DNA of 64,000 bases from Marvania coccoides (GCA_963854735.1 OY978097.1:930001-994000); one strand, 5' to 3'. Counted from the stretch's first letter, positions 9,613 through 21,973 are shown. A program made the numbers and translations. The notes: generated by a model from the letters alone, not told the origin.

Positions 9613-11684
9613 TCATGGCACCGCCTCCTCCATCGGCTCTGGCTCCGGCTCTGCCTCCGGCGGTGCTGGCTCATTGCCGCCGGTGGGCAGCGGCGGATCG
9701 ACCGCCTCCTCTTCTTGCCGCCGCAGGTGCCCCCTGGAGCTGCGCAGCCTCAGCCTCAGCGCGTCGTACATCCGCTGGTCCTTCCTTGACACCGACGGCG
9801 CCACATTCCGCAGCGCAGCCTCAAAGTGCCGCGCCCCCACAGACGGAGGCCCAACAGCAGCCACGGCGCCTGCCGCTGCCGCTGCCATCCCCTCTTTCAA
9901 CGCCTCCACGCACGCCTCCCGCACCAGCGCCGCCAAATCAGCGCCGCTGAACCCCGTCAGCTGCGGCGACATCGCCACCGCCTGCAGGTCGACGTCAGGG
10001 CCCAGTGGGGTGCGGCGAACAAGGGCACGCAGGATGGACACGCGGCCCTCTGGGGGCGGCAGCGGCACGTACAGGATCTTGTCCAGCCTCCCCGGCCTGA
10101 GCAGCGCCGGGTCGATCATGTCTGGGCGGTTTGTGGCTGCCACCAGGTACACGCCTTCCCGCCCATCAATGCCGTCCATCTCAGTCAGAAGCTGGTTGAC
10201 CACGCGCTCCGCGGAGGCGTTGGCGGAGTCTGCGCCGCGGCGCGGCGCCAGCGCGTCCATCTCGTCGAAAAACAGCACGCATGGGGCGGCAGCGCGGGCT
10301 CGTGAAAACACCTGGCGCACCGCCCGCTCGCTTTCTCCCACGTACTTGTTCAGCAGCTCGGGGCCCTTGATGGAGATGAAATTGGCGCCAGACTCGTTGG
10401 CTGCCGCCTTGGCTACCAGCGTCTTGCCGCAGCCTGGGGGCCCAAACAGCAGCACCCCCGCCGCGCCCCGCAGCCCCATCGCCGCAAACAGCTCCGGCTG
10501 GGCCACGGGCTTGGTGATGGCGAACGCCAGCTCTTCCCGCACGTCTCCCAGCGACCCCACGTCGTCCCAGGTCACGTCGGGGGTGGTGGTGAAGCCCTCC
10601 CTGCGGACCGACGGCTGCACTTTGGTCACAGCGCCCTCAAAGTCGGCCATGGTGATGGCCAGATTGGCAAGCTCATGCGGGGTCAGTGCGCCACGCCCCA
10701 ACCTTCCCTGCAGCAGCTCTCCTGCTGCTGCTTCTGCTGTTTCTGGTGGGATGCCGGTGCTGGCAGCTGCTGCTGCAGCAACGGCTGCTGCCGCTCCGCT
10801 GTCCAGCTCCTCAAAGATGCGCTTCACCGCCAGCGCCGCCGCCTCCTTCATGAGCGCCGCCAGGTCTGCGCCCACAAACCCTGGGGTGCGCTTGGCCACC
10901 GCTTTGAAGTCGAAATCGCCAGACAGGCGCAGCCGGCGGGACAGCACCCGCAGAATGGCCTCGCGAGCAGACTCGGAGGGAATGCCCATCGCAATCTCGC
11001 GGTCGAACCGCCCCGCGCGCCGCAGCGCAGCGTCCAGCGAGTCTGGCCTGTTGGTGGCCCCCACAACGACGACGTGTCTTGAGCGCTGTGGAGGCGGCGC
11101 GGCGTCGCCAGAACCGTCCTCTGCCGCGGCGTTGTCGTGTGCCGCTGCACCCAGCCCCGACAGATCGTCGAGACAGGTCAGCATCTGCGCCACGATGCGC
11201 CGCTCCATCTCCCGCTGCGCGTTTTCCCGCTTTGGCGCGATGGCGTCGATCTCGTCGATGAAGATTATGCACGGCGCCATTGCTGCGGCCTCCTGAAAGA
11301 GCTGCCTGATTTTCGCCTCCGACTCCCCACTCATGCCGCTCACCACCTCTGGCGCTGATATCTTCAAAAACGGCACGCCGCACTCGTTGGCAATGGCGTT
11401 GGCCAGGGCGGTCTTGCCGCACCCGGGGGGCCCATGCAGCAGCACCCCGCGGGGAGGGTCCACCCCCAGCCATGCGTACACCTCTGGGTGCTTCAGCGGG
11501 TATTCAACCAGCTCCCGCACTTGGTCGAAAACCGACTCCATGCCGCCAAGATCAGCGTACGTCACAGGGAGGGGGGAGGAGGCAGCGGTGGAGGGGGAGG
11601 GCGCGGAGCGACGGCTCCCCGTGCGCTGGCGCTTGCTCTGCGGCGCGCCCGGCGGGGCAGGGCGCGGTGAAGGGCGCGTCGGCG

Positions 11685-11715
<31 letters not shown>

Positions 11716-12294
11716 TGCCTCAGGGTCTTCCAGCTTGGAGGAAGAAGCGGGGCGGCTGTTCAGCGCAACAGCCTCCACAGCATCAGCCAGCGCTGAAGAT
11801 GTAGGCGCGGCGGCAGCGTCTGCAGAGCTCTTGGCTGCGCCACCGTCAGCAGCCCCTGGAGCGCTGCCGCTGTACAGCCCCATCAGAGCTCTGTTCATCG
11901 TCGCCACGGGTCTGTCGGTAGCTCCCACGCCCAGAAACCCTGCTGGGGACTCTTGGTCGTCCGAGCTTTCGTCCTGGTGCTGCAAGAAGCGAAGTGGGCG
12001 AGCGAGAGCAAAGGCGGTGAGAATGAATGGCTTTGAAACAACCAGAAACTGGGAGTGGGCGTATACCTCTGCGTCTCCCTGGGCGTCAAGATTGATTATA
12101 TCGGCTGTTATGCGGGCCACCTGGGTGCGGAACGGCCCGTTCTTTTGGCGTGTGTACTCCTTGTGCAGGCGGCGGAGTTCGTCGCAGAGATCGTCGATGT
12201 CGACGCTCTGCAGGTCGTGGCTGTGCCCATAATTTGATATCCTGGAGTAGAGCAGCCTGTCAAACAGCTGGCCTCCTCTAGAACGCCCCTTCAT
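9613..12294 (-). CDS. NVL: NVL/RIX7-type AAA ATPase (ribosome biogenesis)
   Basis: A tandem AAA+ ATPase of the nuclear VCP-like (NVL, yeast Rix7) group, which strips factors from pre-60S ribosomes in the nucleolus. D1 has GPPGCGKTALAN, FIDEIDAI and ATNRPDSLD. D2 has GPPGCGKTLVAK, FFDEMDAL and LRPGRLDK. The N-terminus (LFDRLLYSRI, LHKEYTRQ) fits the NVL N-domain. The frame is open end to end (893 codons), but 12066-11980 is almost surely an 87-base intron: GAG|GTATAC, TTGCAG|CAC, encoding hydrophobic AT-rich codons. Splicing gives 864 residues. A run of 11 Gln sits in the linker before D1. The gene is divergent from the glyoxalase-fold gene. Confidence 0.93.
11684..11716 (+). repeat. CTG/TTG trinucleotide repeat (poly-Gln in NVL)
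   Basis: About eleven CTG/TTG units, encoding Gln on the minus strand in the NVL linker. The interruption by two TTG units suggests some stability. Confidence 0.85.
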
Positions 12295-12750
12295 CTCGTG
12301 ATATGGTTTCGATATTTTTTTGCATAATTTGTAACGCGTGCAGAGCCAGGGGGCTGGTCAATGCACTCTCTGAACACAAATTTATATTAAAAACTAATAA
12401 AAGCATATAAAACGGGTGCTTTTATTTTTTATTTTTGAGACTTGGCTCCAAATTTCAATTTCAAAGGACTCCCCATTGATATTTTCCAAACACTTTTAAT
12501 TTTAGCTTTCGCGCGTGCACCTATCAAGGGAGAGGATCTGATTGCTTTCAATAAAGCCTGAATATAAACCTTATTTTCTTGCGAGGAGCCTTCAGCGGCG
12601 CTTTATCAAAGGCAGGACTATAATAGGCGCATGAGGTGATCATTAAACGTATTCGGCAGGCTTCCAGACGCCTCACCCTTCGACCCTTCCGGCCACCCGC
12701 GGCTCGCCTGTCCTCAACGCTCGCTGGATCATCTCCCCTCCCCTCCCACC
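12295..12750. promoter_or_regulatory. Divergent promoter region
   Basis: 456-bp head-to-head spacer. The left two thirds are very AT-rich (A/T runs near 12380-12440). The last ~90 bases are C/T-rich leading into ACCATGTCG. No specific element is assigned. Confidence 0.4.
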
Positions 12751-13277
12751 ATGTCGTCTCTTCGTTACATCATGCTCCTCCAGAGAGATGTCCCGAAGGC
12801 TGCTCGATTCTTCGTGGAAGGCTTGGGACTGCGAGCTGCGGTGGTGACAGAGAAATGGGCAGAGCTGCATAGCGAAGATGCCACCATTGCGCTAAAGGCT
12901 GCCGACGGGTGCGTTGCTGTCGTCTCTATTTCTTAATTTTTAATTTCAGCGTCAAGCTTGAAAATCTGCAAATTTTACAGATTTCCTTTCCATTTCAAAA
13001 ATATGTTCGCAGGGAGGCCTTTTGCAGCGTTGGATACTCCCCTGTGATAGTGTTCAACGTCCCCGACCTCCAAAACTCTTTGACGCGCATGCTCACGCTG
13101 GGAGCCCAAATGGACGGCGCTATCCAATACGCGGTTGACGGCAGCAAGGTGGGTCTGCGTTTTTTTCGGTCCACTTCTTGAACGCAATACTCTAAAGAGC
13201 TAAATATGCAATTTCTGGTGCAGATTGCGTCTATACGGGCGCCTGATGGCCATATGATCGGTCTCATTGAGCAGTGA
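12751..13277 (+). CDS. Glyoxalase/VOC-fold protein
   Basis: Three exons (12751-12908, 13013-13148, 13224-13277) with GT-AG introns give a 115-residue single-domain protein of the vicinal oxygen chelate superfamily. The start (ccaccATGtcg) is in good context. The two beta-alpha-beta halves are visible: RYIMLLQRDVPKAARFF at the N-terminus, then FNVPDLQNSLTRMLTLGA and IRAPDGHMIGLIEQ at the end. The last has the PDGH-IGL-E pattern common in glyoxalase and bleomycin-resistance proteins. The glutamate in GLIEQ is a candidate metal ligand. Substrate cannot be deduced. Confidence 0.85.
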
Positions 13278-14123
13278 TGTTCTGTCACGCAGAACAGTAG
13301 AATCCAGCTGTAGCGGAGACAGCAACATGGAGAATACCACAACGGGGTTGGGAGGTATTGCCCCTACACTCGTCCAACTAAGAGTGCACTACGTGTGGAT
13401 GCAATGCGGCGAGGGTGTGCCCTTGCCGGCTCTGTGAACAGAGAAAAGTTCAGCGCTATGAACTAACGGCAAGGAAGCGCGAAGTTTTTGGCTGTGATGA
13501 TGCACACCATGGAAGCTTTCGAAACACGCAATGTAGAATGCACTCGGACGTTCGTTTTATGTTTAGCATGCCTATGCAGCGTGTGGCGTTATTGGAACTT
13601 GCGCAGAGTTTACCTTCATTCACCATGCGAGCGGCTCTTTGCTAGCTAGTGAACATGTAACGCAGAGCCGCACCACCGACTTCATTCAGGTTTCTTACAC
13701 TATCAACTTATATCGTGAGGTAATTAACTGCCTAAAACAAAAAAGAAAAAGAAAAAGACCCCAACAGAGATGACTGGAGGGGCGATAAATCGCCCTATTT
13801 AACAAATTTCTAAGAATAGCTGACACCTATGGCAGGGCTAGGAGTAGAATCGCGTGCTGGTAATGGGACAGTCGCCTAACGCACCCCATCATGGACAGTG
13901 ATGTCTCACCCACTTTCTTCATCACCAAGTGACCTCGTTTCGTTTCTCTAACACATGGTTTTTAAATAACAATATAAAGAGTGCGTATATTCGTAGAGGG
14001 AGCCGCGGCTTGCAAAACCTACGCCCCGCACTTTCAAATCTTATTTTTTACCAATAAATTGTTTGAATTAAATTTATCGACCGAAATAATCAAAGCTAAA
14101 GCCTTGTTGCGGAAACCATAACA
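13278..14123. other. Long spacer, no gene recognised
   Basis: 846 bp, the longest gene-free stretch in the window. The first half is of mixed composition with short ORFs (up to ~77 codons) but no family. Around 13781-13797 is a small inverted repeat (GGCGAT/ATCGCC). No tRNA or snoRNA could be supported. Confidence 0.4.
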
Positions 14124-15208
14124 ATGGAGGTAGCAGGGCGCTTGCAGTTACTCGTCGATGTCTCGAAGGAATTTTTTGAGAAGGCTGCAATTGCCTTGCC
14201 GGACTGGTAAGCGCTTTATTTCCATGGCCAATCGCCCAAAAAATCATAAGCATAACACCGAGGCTGCTGCGCAACTGTAGGTGGCAAAAAATCGATGCTT
14301 CCCCGGCATGGCAGGTTGGCGTCTTCGATGGCCTTGCCCTGGCCTACTCTCTCCTGGCGACCGTGGCGCTGGTGCAGATAATCAGGATCCAGCTGCGGGT
14401 GCCGGAGTATGGCTGGACGACGCAGAAGGTGTTCCATTTGCTCAACTTTTTAGTGGCGGGGCTGAGGGCCAGCGTCTTTGCCTTCCGTGAACCGGTGCAA
14501 AACCTGGGCACCCTATGGCGAACCGTCCTCTTTGACTTGCCAGGTGCGCCATCTAGCCAGCCCGTTCACGAGCCTTTGTATTCAGCTTCCCACAGCAATA
14601 CCTAATATTTTTTTCCTCCGCTCTTCCTTGTAGGCCTGCTGTTCTTCTCGACCTACACCCTCTTGGTCCTCTTTTGGGCCGAGATCTACTACCAGGCCCG
14701 CAGCCTCCCCGTGTCTTCGCTGCGCCCCAGCTTCGTCGGCCTGAACGCCGTGGTGTACGTCACACAGGTGGGGCTGTGGGCAGCGTGCTCAATGGCAACG
14801 CAGCCGGAGCATCAGCAGCTGGCCAGAGAGGTGTCGGGGTGCTTCCTGGCGCTGGTGTCTGCGGCCGCCGCCGCCGGGTTCCTGCTGTACGGCGGCCGGC
14901 TGTTCCTGATGCTGCGCCGCTTTCCCATCGAGAGCCGTGGCCGCCGCAAGAAGCTGCGCGAGGTGGGACTCGTGACCTCCATCTGCGCCACTTGCTTTCT
15001 ATTCCGAAGCATCATCATGGCATGGTCCACCTTTGACCAGGCCAACGCGGGCGTTGACGTGCTGGGCCACCCCCTGTTGAACCTGGTGTACTATGGCGGG
15101 GCGGAGGTCATTCCCTCGGCGCTGGTGCTCTACATCCTACGCAAACTACCGCCCAAGAGGGCCATGCCGCAGGAGCAAGCGTACGAGCAGCTGCCGCAGG
15201 AAGCGTGA
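14124..15208 (+). CDS. TOM1/TOM3/THH1-family membrane protein
   Basis: Three exons (14124-14206, 14281-14543, 14634-15208) give 306 residues. The family blocks [11 protein letters not shown], followed by RASVFAF, and [20 protein letters not shown] are those of plant TOM1/TOM3/THH1 seven-helix proteins. In plants these sit in the tonoplast and are known as host factors for tobamovirus replication; their own cell function is unclear. About seven hydrophobic segments are visible, with a basic loop ([11 protein letters not shown]). Exon 1 alone is cytosolic-looking. Phases (2, 1) join without stops. Confidence 0.9.
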
Positions 15209-15966
15209 TGCGAGTGATGCCTGGTGGAGCGGAGAGTGTTTTACACATGAAGAGCGGGGGCAAGTATGTTTGTTTATAGTTTGTGTGTGTAGTCTCAGAG
15301 AGTAGTGACGACGTGAACATGACCCCCCGGACGTGGCACCTTCTTTCTTTCTCCCCTTGCCCTGGGGAGGGGCCTGGGCGGTGCCTTTTTTTGAAGTTTG
15401 CGCTGGAGGATCAGGGAATTGTGGGGTGGGTAGATGGCTCTTGCGTAGGGAGCTACTACGATCTACCGCAGCAGCAGCAGTTGAAAAAGTAATTTTAAAG
15501 TGTAGATGACTGCATGTAAGCCAGGATCCTGCAGCACATGAAATTAGGGTGGCCGTGATTATCGGTGGCGGTGGTGTAATTTTTTCTCTTCGCCAGCATG
15601 GAGCAGAGTCTCATGCATTCCTGGAGGGGAGGTGTGCGAGATTACCACAAACTTATATGCTTTTCCGTTCCTATTTCGGAAGAGAGAAAATTCTTGTGAG
15701 CTGCTCCTCTCCTTTCAAACCTTCCACTCACCACCCACCCATTATTATTACATTGCTATTTTTCGACGTATTTCTTTCCGCCCACACGCTAGAGAAAAGA
15801 ACATTGCTGTCATTCGAACCTCTTCGAACCTCATCTTAGCTGGTGATTCTTTCGAGATCAATTTTCACTTCCTTTGTCGGTAAGCGAGACTGAGTCTGCC
15901 CCGCTCCTTTTCAATGCACACGTGTCGCCGTATGCGAATCTCACCTGCGCTCGCGCATCGCTACAG
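15209..15966. other. Long spacer, no gene recognised
   Basis: 758 bp between two same-strand genes. It contains CAG repeats near 15469-15480 and C/T-rich sequence near 15700-15750. Small open frames exist, but none has family support. Confidence 0.4.
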
Positions 15967-16779
15967 ATGGGGTCTGCGCCTTGCCTGAGCACCCCTTCAC
16001 CCTCCGTTGTCGCTGCCACCCACCGCACCAGGTTCGCCCGCCGCCCGCTCACCAGCCCCCAAACATCCCACCGCCTGTCGCTGCTACCCCAGAACGGCGC
16101 CAAGTGGAGGGCCAGCCAGTGGCTGGAAAACAGCGCTGCCGCCGACGTTGACGTTCCACTGGAGGAGGCATGGGCGCTGTGGGATGACCGCACGCGCATC
16201 CCGCAGTGGATGGAATGGATCACGAGTGTGGCGGTGCTGGAAGACGACCCTCGCATGTCCAGATGGATGCTTTCGACCTACCAATTCAATCGCCAGGTAT
16301 TTACTCGTCGATTATTGAACAATGCCCCTCCCTTTCCCGTGGTTCACCAGGCTCATTCCCCCACCCCTTGAAAAACATGTACCGTACTGCAGTGGCAGTT
16401 TAGCTGGCTTGCGCTCAACATGACCCCTCTGAAGAACCAGAAGATCCATTGGCGGTCAGTGCCTGGCTCCACCGGGGGCAGCCTGGGGGCGCTGGAGATT
16501 CAGAACAGGGGGCAGATCAGGTTCATGAGGAAGGGGACATCAAAGTGCTCGGTCAAGCTGACAATATCCTACGAGGTGCCCAACGTCCTGGCGCCATTCG
16601 CCAACGTAAGAAACCAACCCCTTACCAATGCTCTGTAGACTTGTATTTTTACACGTGGTGTGTTTGCCAACGTATTTTCTGCCCAATGCTTGCAGTTACT
16701 GACGCCACTGGTGGAAAGCATCCTTCAGAATGATATGAATAAATTTGCAGAGTATGCTGTGCAGCACCGGCCCCAGTAG
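15967..16779 (+). CDS. Plastid-type SRPBCC (START/cyclase-like) protein
   Basis: Three exons (15967-16296, 16393-16605, 16696-16779) give 208 residues. The first ~45 are Ser/Thr/Arg-rich, consistent with a plastid transit peptide (HRTRFARRPLTSPQTS). The rest matches the plant and algal polyketide cyclase/dehydrase-like SRPBCC fold: VDVPLEEAWALWDDRTRIPQW, then WRSVPGS, GQIRFMRKG, and a C-terminal helix LVESILQNDMNKFAEY. These proteins bind hydrophobic ligands. The ligand is not known here. I chose the ATG at 15967 because no earlier ATG gives a better leader. Confidence 0.85.
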
Positions 16780-17154
16780 CAGCGATGGCCAGGCGGGCAC
16801 AGAGAGGAGACCCTGCCCCATTTTTGAGCTTGAGACTGCAGCAGCCCAGCGTGCAACTTATTTTTGAAAATTTTATTTTATTTGAGATTAGAACAGAAGA
16901 GAATTGAATGTAATATATGTGTCCAAAGTTGGATTTTTGAGGCCGGCGGCGGCGGCAGAGGGCAAAGGAAAAATTGTCATCCAAACACAAAATTTACAAA
17001 ATACAAATCGTGCTATAGTAAATTAAAGTCAACATCGTCTCCATCTGTTTAGAATTCTCTCCATATCAAAGCAAGTTGATTTTTATTTGGATTTTTATTC
17101 ATCCATCCCGTGTTAATCGAAAACCATAGCCCAATTGCAGCGTTGCAAGCCCGC
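16780..17154. other. Spacer with 3' UTR and promoter
   Basis: 375 bp, AT-rich except a GGC repeat at ~16942-16953. Nothing coding is seen. Confidence 0.4.
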
Positions 17155-18271
17155 ATGATCAGCTTGCGATCATTTGCAGCCGCCGCTGGCCTGCTGGGTG
17201 GCTCGTTGACGTCGTTGACGTCCCAACTTTCATCAAATGCGAGTTTGCAAGGAGGCTTGCTGCGCGCTGGCCTGATCGGCTTACGAGAAGCCTGCCCCGA
17301 CACCTTTCTCGCACGATACATGAGCGGCGCACCGGCAACACGACCAGCGGGCCAGCCCGAAGACGACCAACCCACGTCGTCGTTTGTCGCCGCTGTTTCT
17401 GGCCCAGGCCGCTCTCGCCGCACCGGCCTGATCGCCGTGAAAGTTGGCATGACCCAGGAGTGGGACCACTGGGGCGTGCGCATCCCCCTGACCGTGCTGT
17501 GGGTGGACGACTGCCAGGTTGTGCAGGTGAAGCGCCCCGAGACCGACGGCTACATGGCCCTGCAGCTGGGGTGCGGCGCCAAGCGGCCAAAGCAGGTGCG
17601 CGCCACGCAGCGCGGCCATTTTGAGGCTGCGGGGGTGCCCATCAAGCGCAAGGTCGCCGAGTTCCGGGTGAGCCCAGACGCGGTGCTGCCGATCGGTGCT
17701 GCCCTGGCAGCATCTCATTTTGTGGCTGGGCAGTATGTGGACGTGGCGGGGACCACCATCGGCAAGGGGTTCCAGGGAGTGATGAAGCGGTGGGGGTTCG
17801 CCGGCCAGCCGGCCTCTCACGGCAATTCCCTGGCGCACAGAGCTCCTGGATCCACCGGAGCATGCCAGGTATGACGCCGATTTTATTTTAGTAGTCGGTA
17901 TTGAATCATGAATAATACACACAAGTATGTGGCTGACTGCGCCATAAATGCTTCCTTTCTATTTCTACCTATGATTGCAGGACCCCGGCAAGGTGTTCAA
18001 GGGGAAGAAGCTGCCTGGGCGCATGGGCGGTGACCGACGGACAGTGCAGAACTGCTACGTGTGGAGGGTGGACCCGCAGCGCAATCTCATCTACGTGCGG
18101 GGACAGGTGCCAGGACACAAGGGCAATTTTGTGTACGTGCGGGACGCGGTGCGAAAGCAGGCCCACCAGCAGCCGCCGCTGCCGCTGCCGACGGCAAGTG
18201 TGGGCGAGGCTGGGGAGGCGACGGTGGCCCCCAAGCTTGGAACTGATCCATTTGAGTATAAGGATAGCTGA
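17155..18271 (+). CDS. Organellar ribosomal protein uL3 (probably mitochondrial)
   Basis: Two exons (17155-17868 and 17981-18271) give 334 residues. The bacterial-type L3 core is clear: GLIAVKVGMTQEWD, TIGKGFQGVMKRWGF, SHGNSLAHRAPGSTGACQ, then KLPGRMGGDRRTVQNCYVWRVD across the splice. The first ~95 residues are an extension beginning MISLRSFAAAAGLL. Its basic, amphipathic start looks like a mitochondrial presequence, and the GQPASHG form fits mitochondrial uL3. A plastid location cannot be excluded. L3 organises the 23S rRNA 3' domain near the peptidyl-transferase centre. Confidence 0.94.
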
Positions 18272-18639
18272 TTTGGAGCTAAACATGTAAATAATTGAAA
18301 CTATTTCCAGCCCAGAAGCCATTGCCACTGTGCATTCTTTCTCCGATTGTTTAAGAACGCACAGCCTCACTCTCAGCTATTTATTTAATTTCTATCGAGA
18401 CAATTTTCTGCGATGGGCGCGTAGACGAGGCGCAGGCAGAGAAAATATAAGCACCCACTCTTCAAAATTATATCACTTCGACTTTGAATTCCGAGCTCAT
18501 TTTTTGCTGCCGGCATTTTATAGAGCCACTGCTAGGCGTATCCAGTGCATTGATATAGCGCCTGCGGGGCTCCTCCTTTTTCTCACAAGAACAAAACAAA
18601 AAAAACAGTCTATTTTTTTGCTGAAAAATAACTCGCAAT
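18272..18639. other. AT-rich spacer
   Basis: 368 bp of 3' UTR and upstream sequence. It ends in A- and T-runs just before the ATG at 18640. No feature is recognised. Confidence 0.4.
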
Positions 18640-20073
18640 ATGCAAGGAGCGCCGCAGTGCAAGTACTTTCTCCAGGGAAGGTGCATGAAGGGCGCAGCGT
18701 GCCCTTTCATTCACGACCCTTCAATGCTGCAAGCAATGGGGTTTGGCTTCCCTCCTGGTGGCGCGTTCCCACCAGGCCAAACCTCGAACGAGGTATGCCG
18801 TTACTACCAGCAGGGGTTTTGTCAGCGAGGCGATTCCTGCATGTACCGCCATGAGGACGTAAGTTTCAATTTTTTTGCCCTCACGCCCGTCACTGTAATA
18901 CACACTCACAATTATCCTATTTCTTCTGACCTGCAGCCAAGACCAGCGAGTGGAATGCATGGCGGCATGCCCCATCCTGGCAACATGATGATGGCTGGGC
19001 CCTCAGGCTTTCACGGAATGGCGCAAATGCAGCAGCAAAAACCGCCGCCGCCGCCAATGCCGCCGCCGCAGCAGCCGCAGAGACCACAGAGCCAGCCTGA
19101 AGCAGCGGCGTTCTCAAAGCCTTCCCCGCCCAAGGCGCCGCCCCCGCCAGCTCCAGCTCCAGCTGCAGCGGTGGCTGTCCCCGCCCCCGCCCCCGCTGCC
19201 GCCAATGCCGCTGCTCCCTCTGGGCGTCCCTCTTCCAGGGAACATCAGAGCGGCAGCATCCTGGACAAGGTGCCCCCGCGGCTGCTGGGCCGGCTGGGTC
19301 CTAAGCAAGTCGCGTCTCAGGGCGACCAGCAGCAGCATGCCAGGGGGCGTGGCAAGTCGGATGATGAGAGCGGTCAGGCAGGGGCTGGAAGGAGGGGAGA
19401 CGCAGCGGGCAGGACAGCAGCTGTGAAAAAGGAGCCAAGAGCAGCCAGGGTTGCTGTGGTGGTCCCAGGAGCCAAACGAGCTGGCCAGCCTCAAGTAAGC
19501 AGCGGAGGGGCCGTTAAATAAAAAAAAACGTCCGACTTCTTTTCTCTGATTTTCACTTGATAGTATTTCTACTCAATATTGCAGGCAAATGTCACCGTGG
19601 AGACTGCGAAAAAGAAGCGCAGGATAGCACAGGATGGCGGCAGCGGAGCAGCGGCCCCACCTTTGCAGCCCGCTGCTGTGGCTCCCTCCAAGAAACCCAA
19701 GGCGACAGCCAAGGCGCCAGTCAAGCCTGAGCCGGTGGAAGAAGTGGTTTTCAACCCGCCGAAGAGCATTGAGGAGATCAGGCGGGCCAAGCAGAGCAAA
19801 AAGAGTGATGAGGGTGGAGGGGCAGCGGAGCAGCCGAGGCCGGCATCAAAGGCAGAAACAGCAGCAGCAGCAGCACCAGTGCAGCCCAGAGTTACAAAAT
19901 CGAAGCCGGTGCCTGCTCCTCTAGAGCCGCCGGCGGTGCCCAGCGAGGAGGCTGAGCTTGAGCCGGTTGAGGATGCTGCTGACATTGGCGAAGCCGAAGA
20001 AGAAGAGGATGCGGGCATGGTGGAAGAGGATGACTTCGAGGCACAGATGCGTGCTCTCGAAGAAGCGTTGTGA
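18640..20073 (+). CDS. Tandem CCCH zinc-finger protein
   Basis: Three exons (18640-18858, 18937-19494, 19585-20073) give 421 residues. Two CCCH fingers with spacing C-x7-C-x5-C-x3-H lie at the N-terminus (CKYFLQGRC, then CRYYQQGFC), as in RNA-binding proteins of the ZC3H/makorin type. The central part is Met/Pro/Gln/Ala-rich. A conserved-looking patch, ILDKVPPRLLGRLGPKQ, follows. The C-terminus carries basic nuclear-type signals (KKKRRIA) and an acidic tail (EAEEEEDAGMVEEDDFEAQM). An mRNA-processing or export role is inferred from the fingers. No ring or helicase domain is present. Confidence 0.85.
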
Positions 20074-20351
20074 GAACCCATGGAAAACGAACTTGTAAAA
20101 AGACTGGACCGGTTTTGAAATGTGGCTTGCTCAGCACAGCGCAGCGGCGGCCACAACTTCACACCACCCGCCGCCTCTGTCGTGCGTGGTTCAACTTTTA
20201 AAATCCAATTCAACATTCCGTTCAAGGATTTTTTTCTACAGCCCTGCACGGTGCAGTCTGCCGCACTCTATTTTTTTTTAATATTTAATTTATAATCACT
20301 GGACTGCGATTTGCGTCGCTCTAGACGTAAACACCTTGAATCAATCACACC

Positions 20352-21973
20352 ATGCAGCAGACCAACGTTCTTTCAGGCGCTCGGGGCAGCCCCGCACGCG
20401 TCGTGCGAGCGAGGGTGGGACGTAAATCAGTCGCCGTCAGGGCAGTGGCTGCTTCACCCGTAGGTAGGCTGCTGTTTTGAATTTATATGCAACCATACCT
20501 GGTTTCATCATTTGAGCGAGCGATAGGCTGCTTTTTCGACATTTGAAGAATGCATAATTTTTTTTATTTTTTTTTGTGTGCCACGATTATTTTACCTCGA
20601 CTAATTGATGCACTCCAGGCGGCAAGCTGTTCCAAGCGGACTCCCCCCTCGAGGATTTCGACCCCGAGATCGCTGGCCTCATCCGCAGCGAGAAGCACCG
20701 TCAGGTGTCGGGCCTTGAGCTCATTGCCTCTGAGAACTTCACCTCCCGCGCCGTCATGACGGCCGTCGGCTCCTGCATGACCAACAAGTACAGCGAGGGC
20801 CTCCCTGGTGCGCGCTACTACGGCGGCAACGAGTACATCGACGAGTGCGAGCGCCTGTGCCAGCGCCGTGCCTTGGCCGCCTTTGGCTTGGACCCCCAGG
20901 AGTGGGGGGTCAACGTGCAGACGCTGTCTGGCTCTCCCGCCAACTTTGCGGTGTACACCGCGCTGCTGAACCCCCACGACCGCATCATGGGGCTGGATCT
21001 GCCGCACGGAGGCCACCTGACCCACGGCTTCATGACCGCCAAGCGCCGCGTGTCTGCCACCTCGGTCTACTTTGAGTCCATGCCCTACCGCCTGGACGAG
21101 TCCACCGGCACCGTGGACTATGACACCCTGGAGAAGACCTCTGCCCTGTTCCGCCCCAAGCTCATCATCGCCGGCGCCTCTGCCTACTCGCGCGATTTCG
21201 ACTACGCCCGCATGCGCAAGATCGCAGACTCCGTGGGAGCCTACCTGATGGCCGACATGGCGCACATCTCTGGCCTGGTGGCTGCCGGCATCGTGGAGAG
21301 CCCCTTCCCCTACGCCGACGTCGTCACCACCACCACGCACAAATCGTTACGCGGCCCCCGCGGCGGAATGATCTTCTACCGCAAGCCCCTCGAGGCCGAA
21401 ATCAACCAGGCGGTGTTCCCCGGCCTGCAGGGCGGCCCCCATAACCACACCATTGCAGGGCTGGCGGTGGCCCTGCGCGCCGCTGCCACCCCCGAGTTTA
21501 AGACCTACCAGGTGCAGGTGGTGGCCAACGCGCGCGCCCTGGCAGCCCGCCTGCAGGAGCTGGGCTACACGATCGTTTCTGGCGGCACCGATAACCACCT
21601 CATTCTAGTGGACCTCAAGCCGTCTGGCATCGACGGCGCCCGAGTGCAGACCGTGCTGGACCTGGTGTCCATCACCCTGAACAAGAACAGCGTGCCCGGG
21701 GACAAGTCTGCAGTGGTGCCTGGCGGCATTCGCGTGGGCACCCCCGCACTGACCACCCGCGGGTTCACCGAGGCAGACTTTGCGCGAGTGGCGGAGTTCA
21801 TCGACAGGGGGGTCAAGATCGCACAGGACCTCAAGGCGACGACGCCGGAGCCTGGGAAGCTGAAGGAGTTTGTGGCGCACGCAAGCAGCGCTGGAGCAGC
21901 GAGGGACGACGTCAAGCAGCTCAGGGAAGAGGTTGAGGCGTTCGCCTCGAGCTTCCCCATGCCTGGCCTCTAA
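20352..21973 (+). CDS. SHMT: Serine hydroxymethyltransferase, organellar
   Basis: Two exons (20352-20463 and 20619-21973) give 488 residues. The enzyme interconverts serine and glycine with tetrahydrofolate and uses PLP. Exon 1 is a 37-codon targeting extension rich in Arg, Val and Ala ([19 protein letters not shown]), typical of algal plastid or mitochondrial import. All SHMT blocks follow: [25 protein letters not shown], the PLP-lysine motif [15 protein letters not shown] (K279), and [12 protein letters not shown]. The 1.36-kb second exon has no further introns. Plastid versus mitochondrial location is undecided. Confidence 0.97.

Noticed and set aside
9437..11296. 619-codon plus-strand ORF rich in Ser, Arg and Ala
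   Set aside because: It is the antisense shadow of the NVL AAA ATPase. GC-rich codon bias leaves the opposite frame open; no domain, intron or start context supports it.
13278..14123. Possible tRNA, snoRNA or small gene in the longest spacer
   Set aside because: No cloverleaf, paired C/D boxes or T-loop could be assembled, and the open frames are short and unconserved in look.
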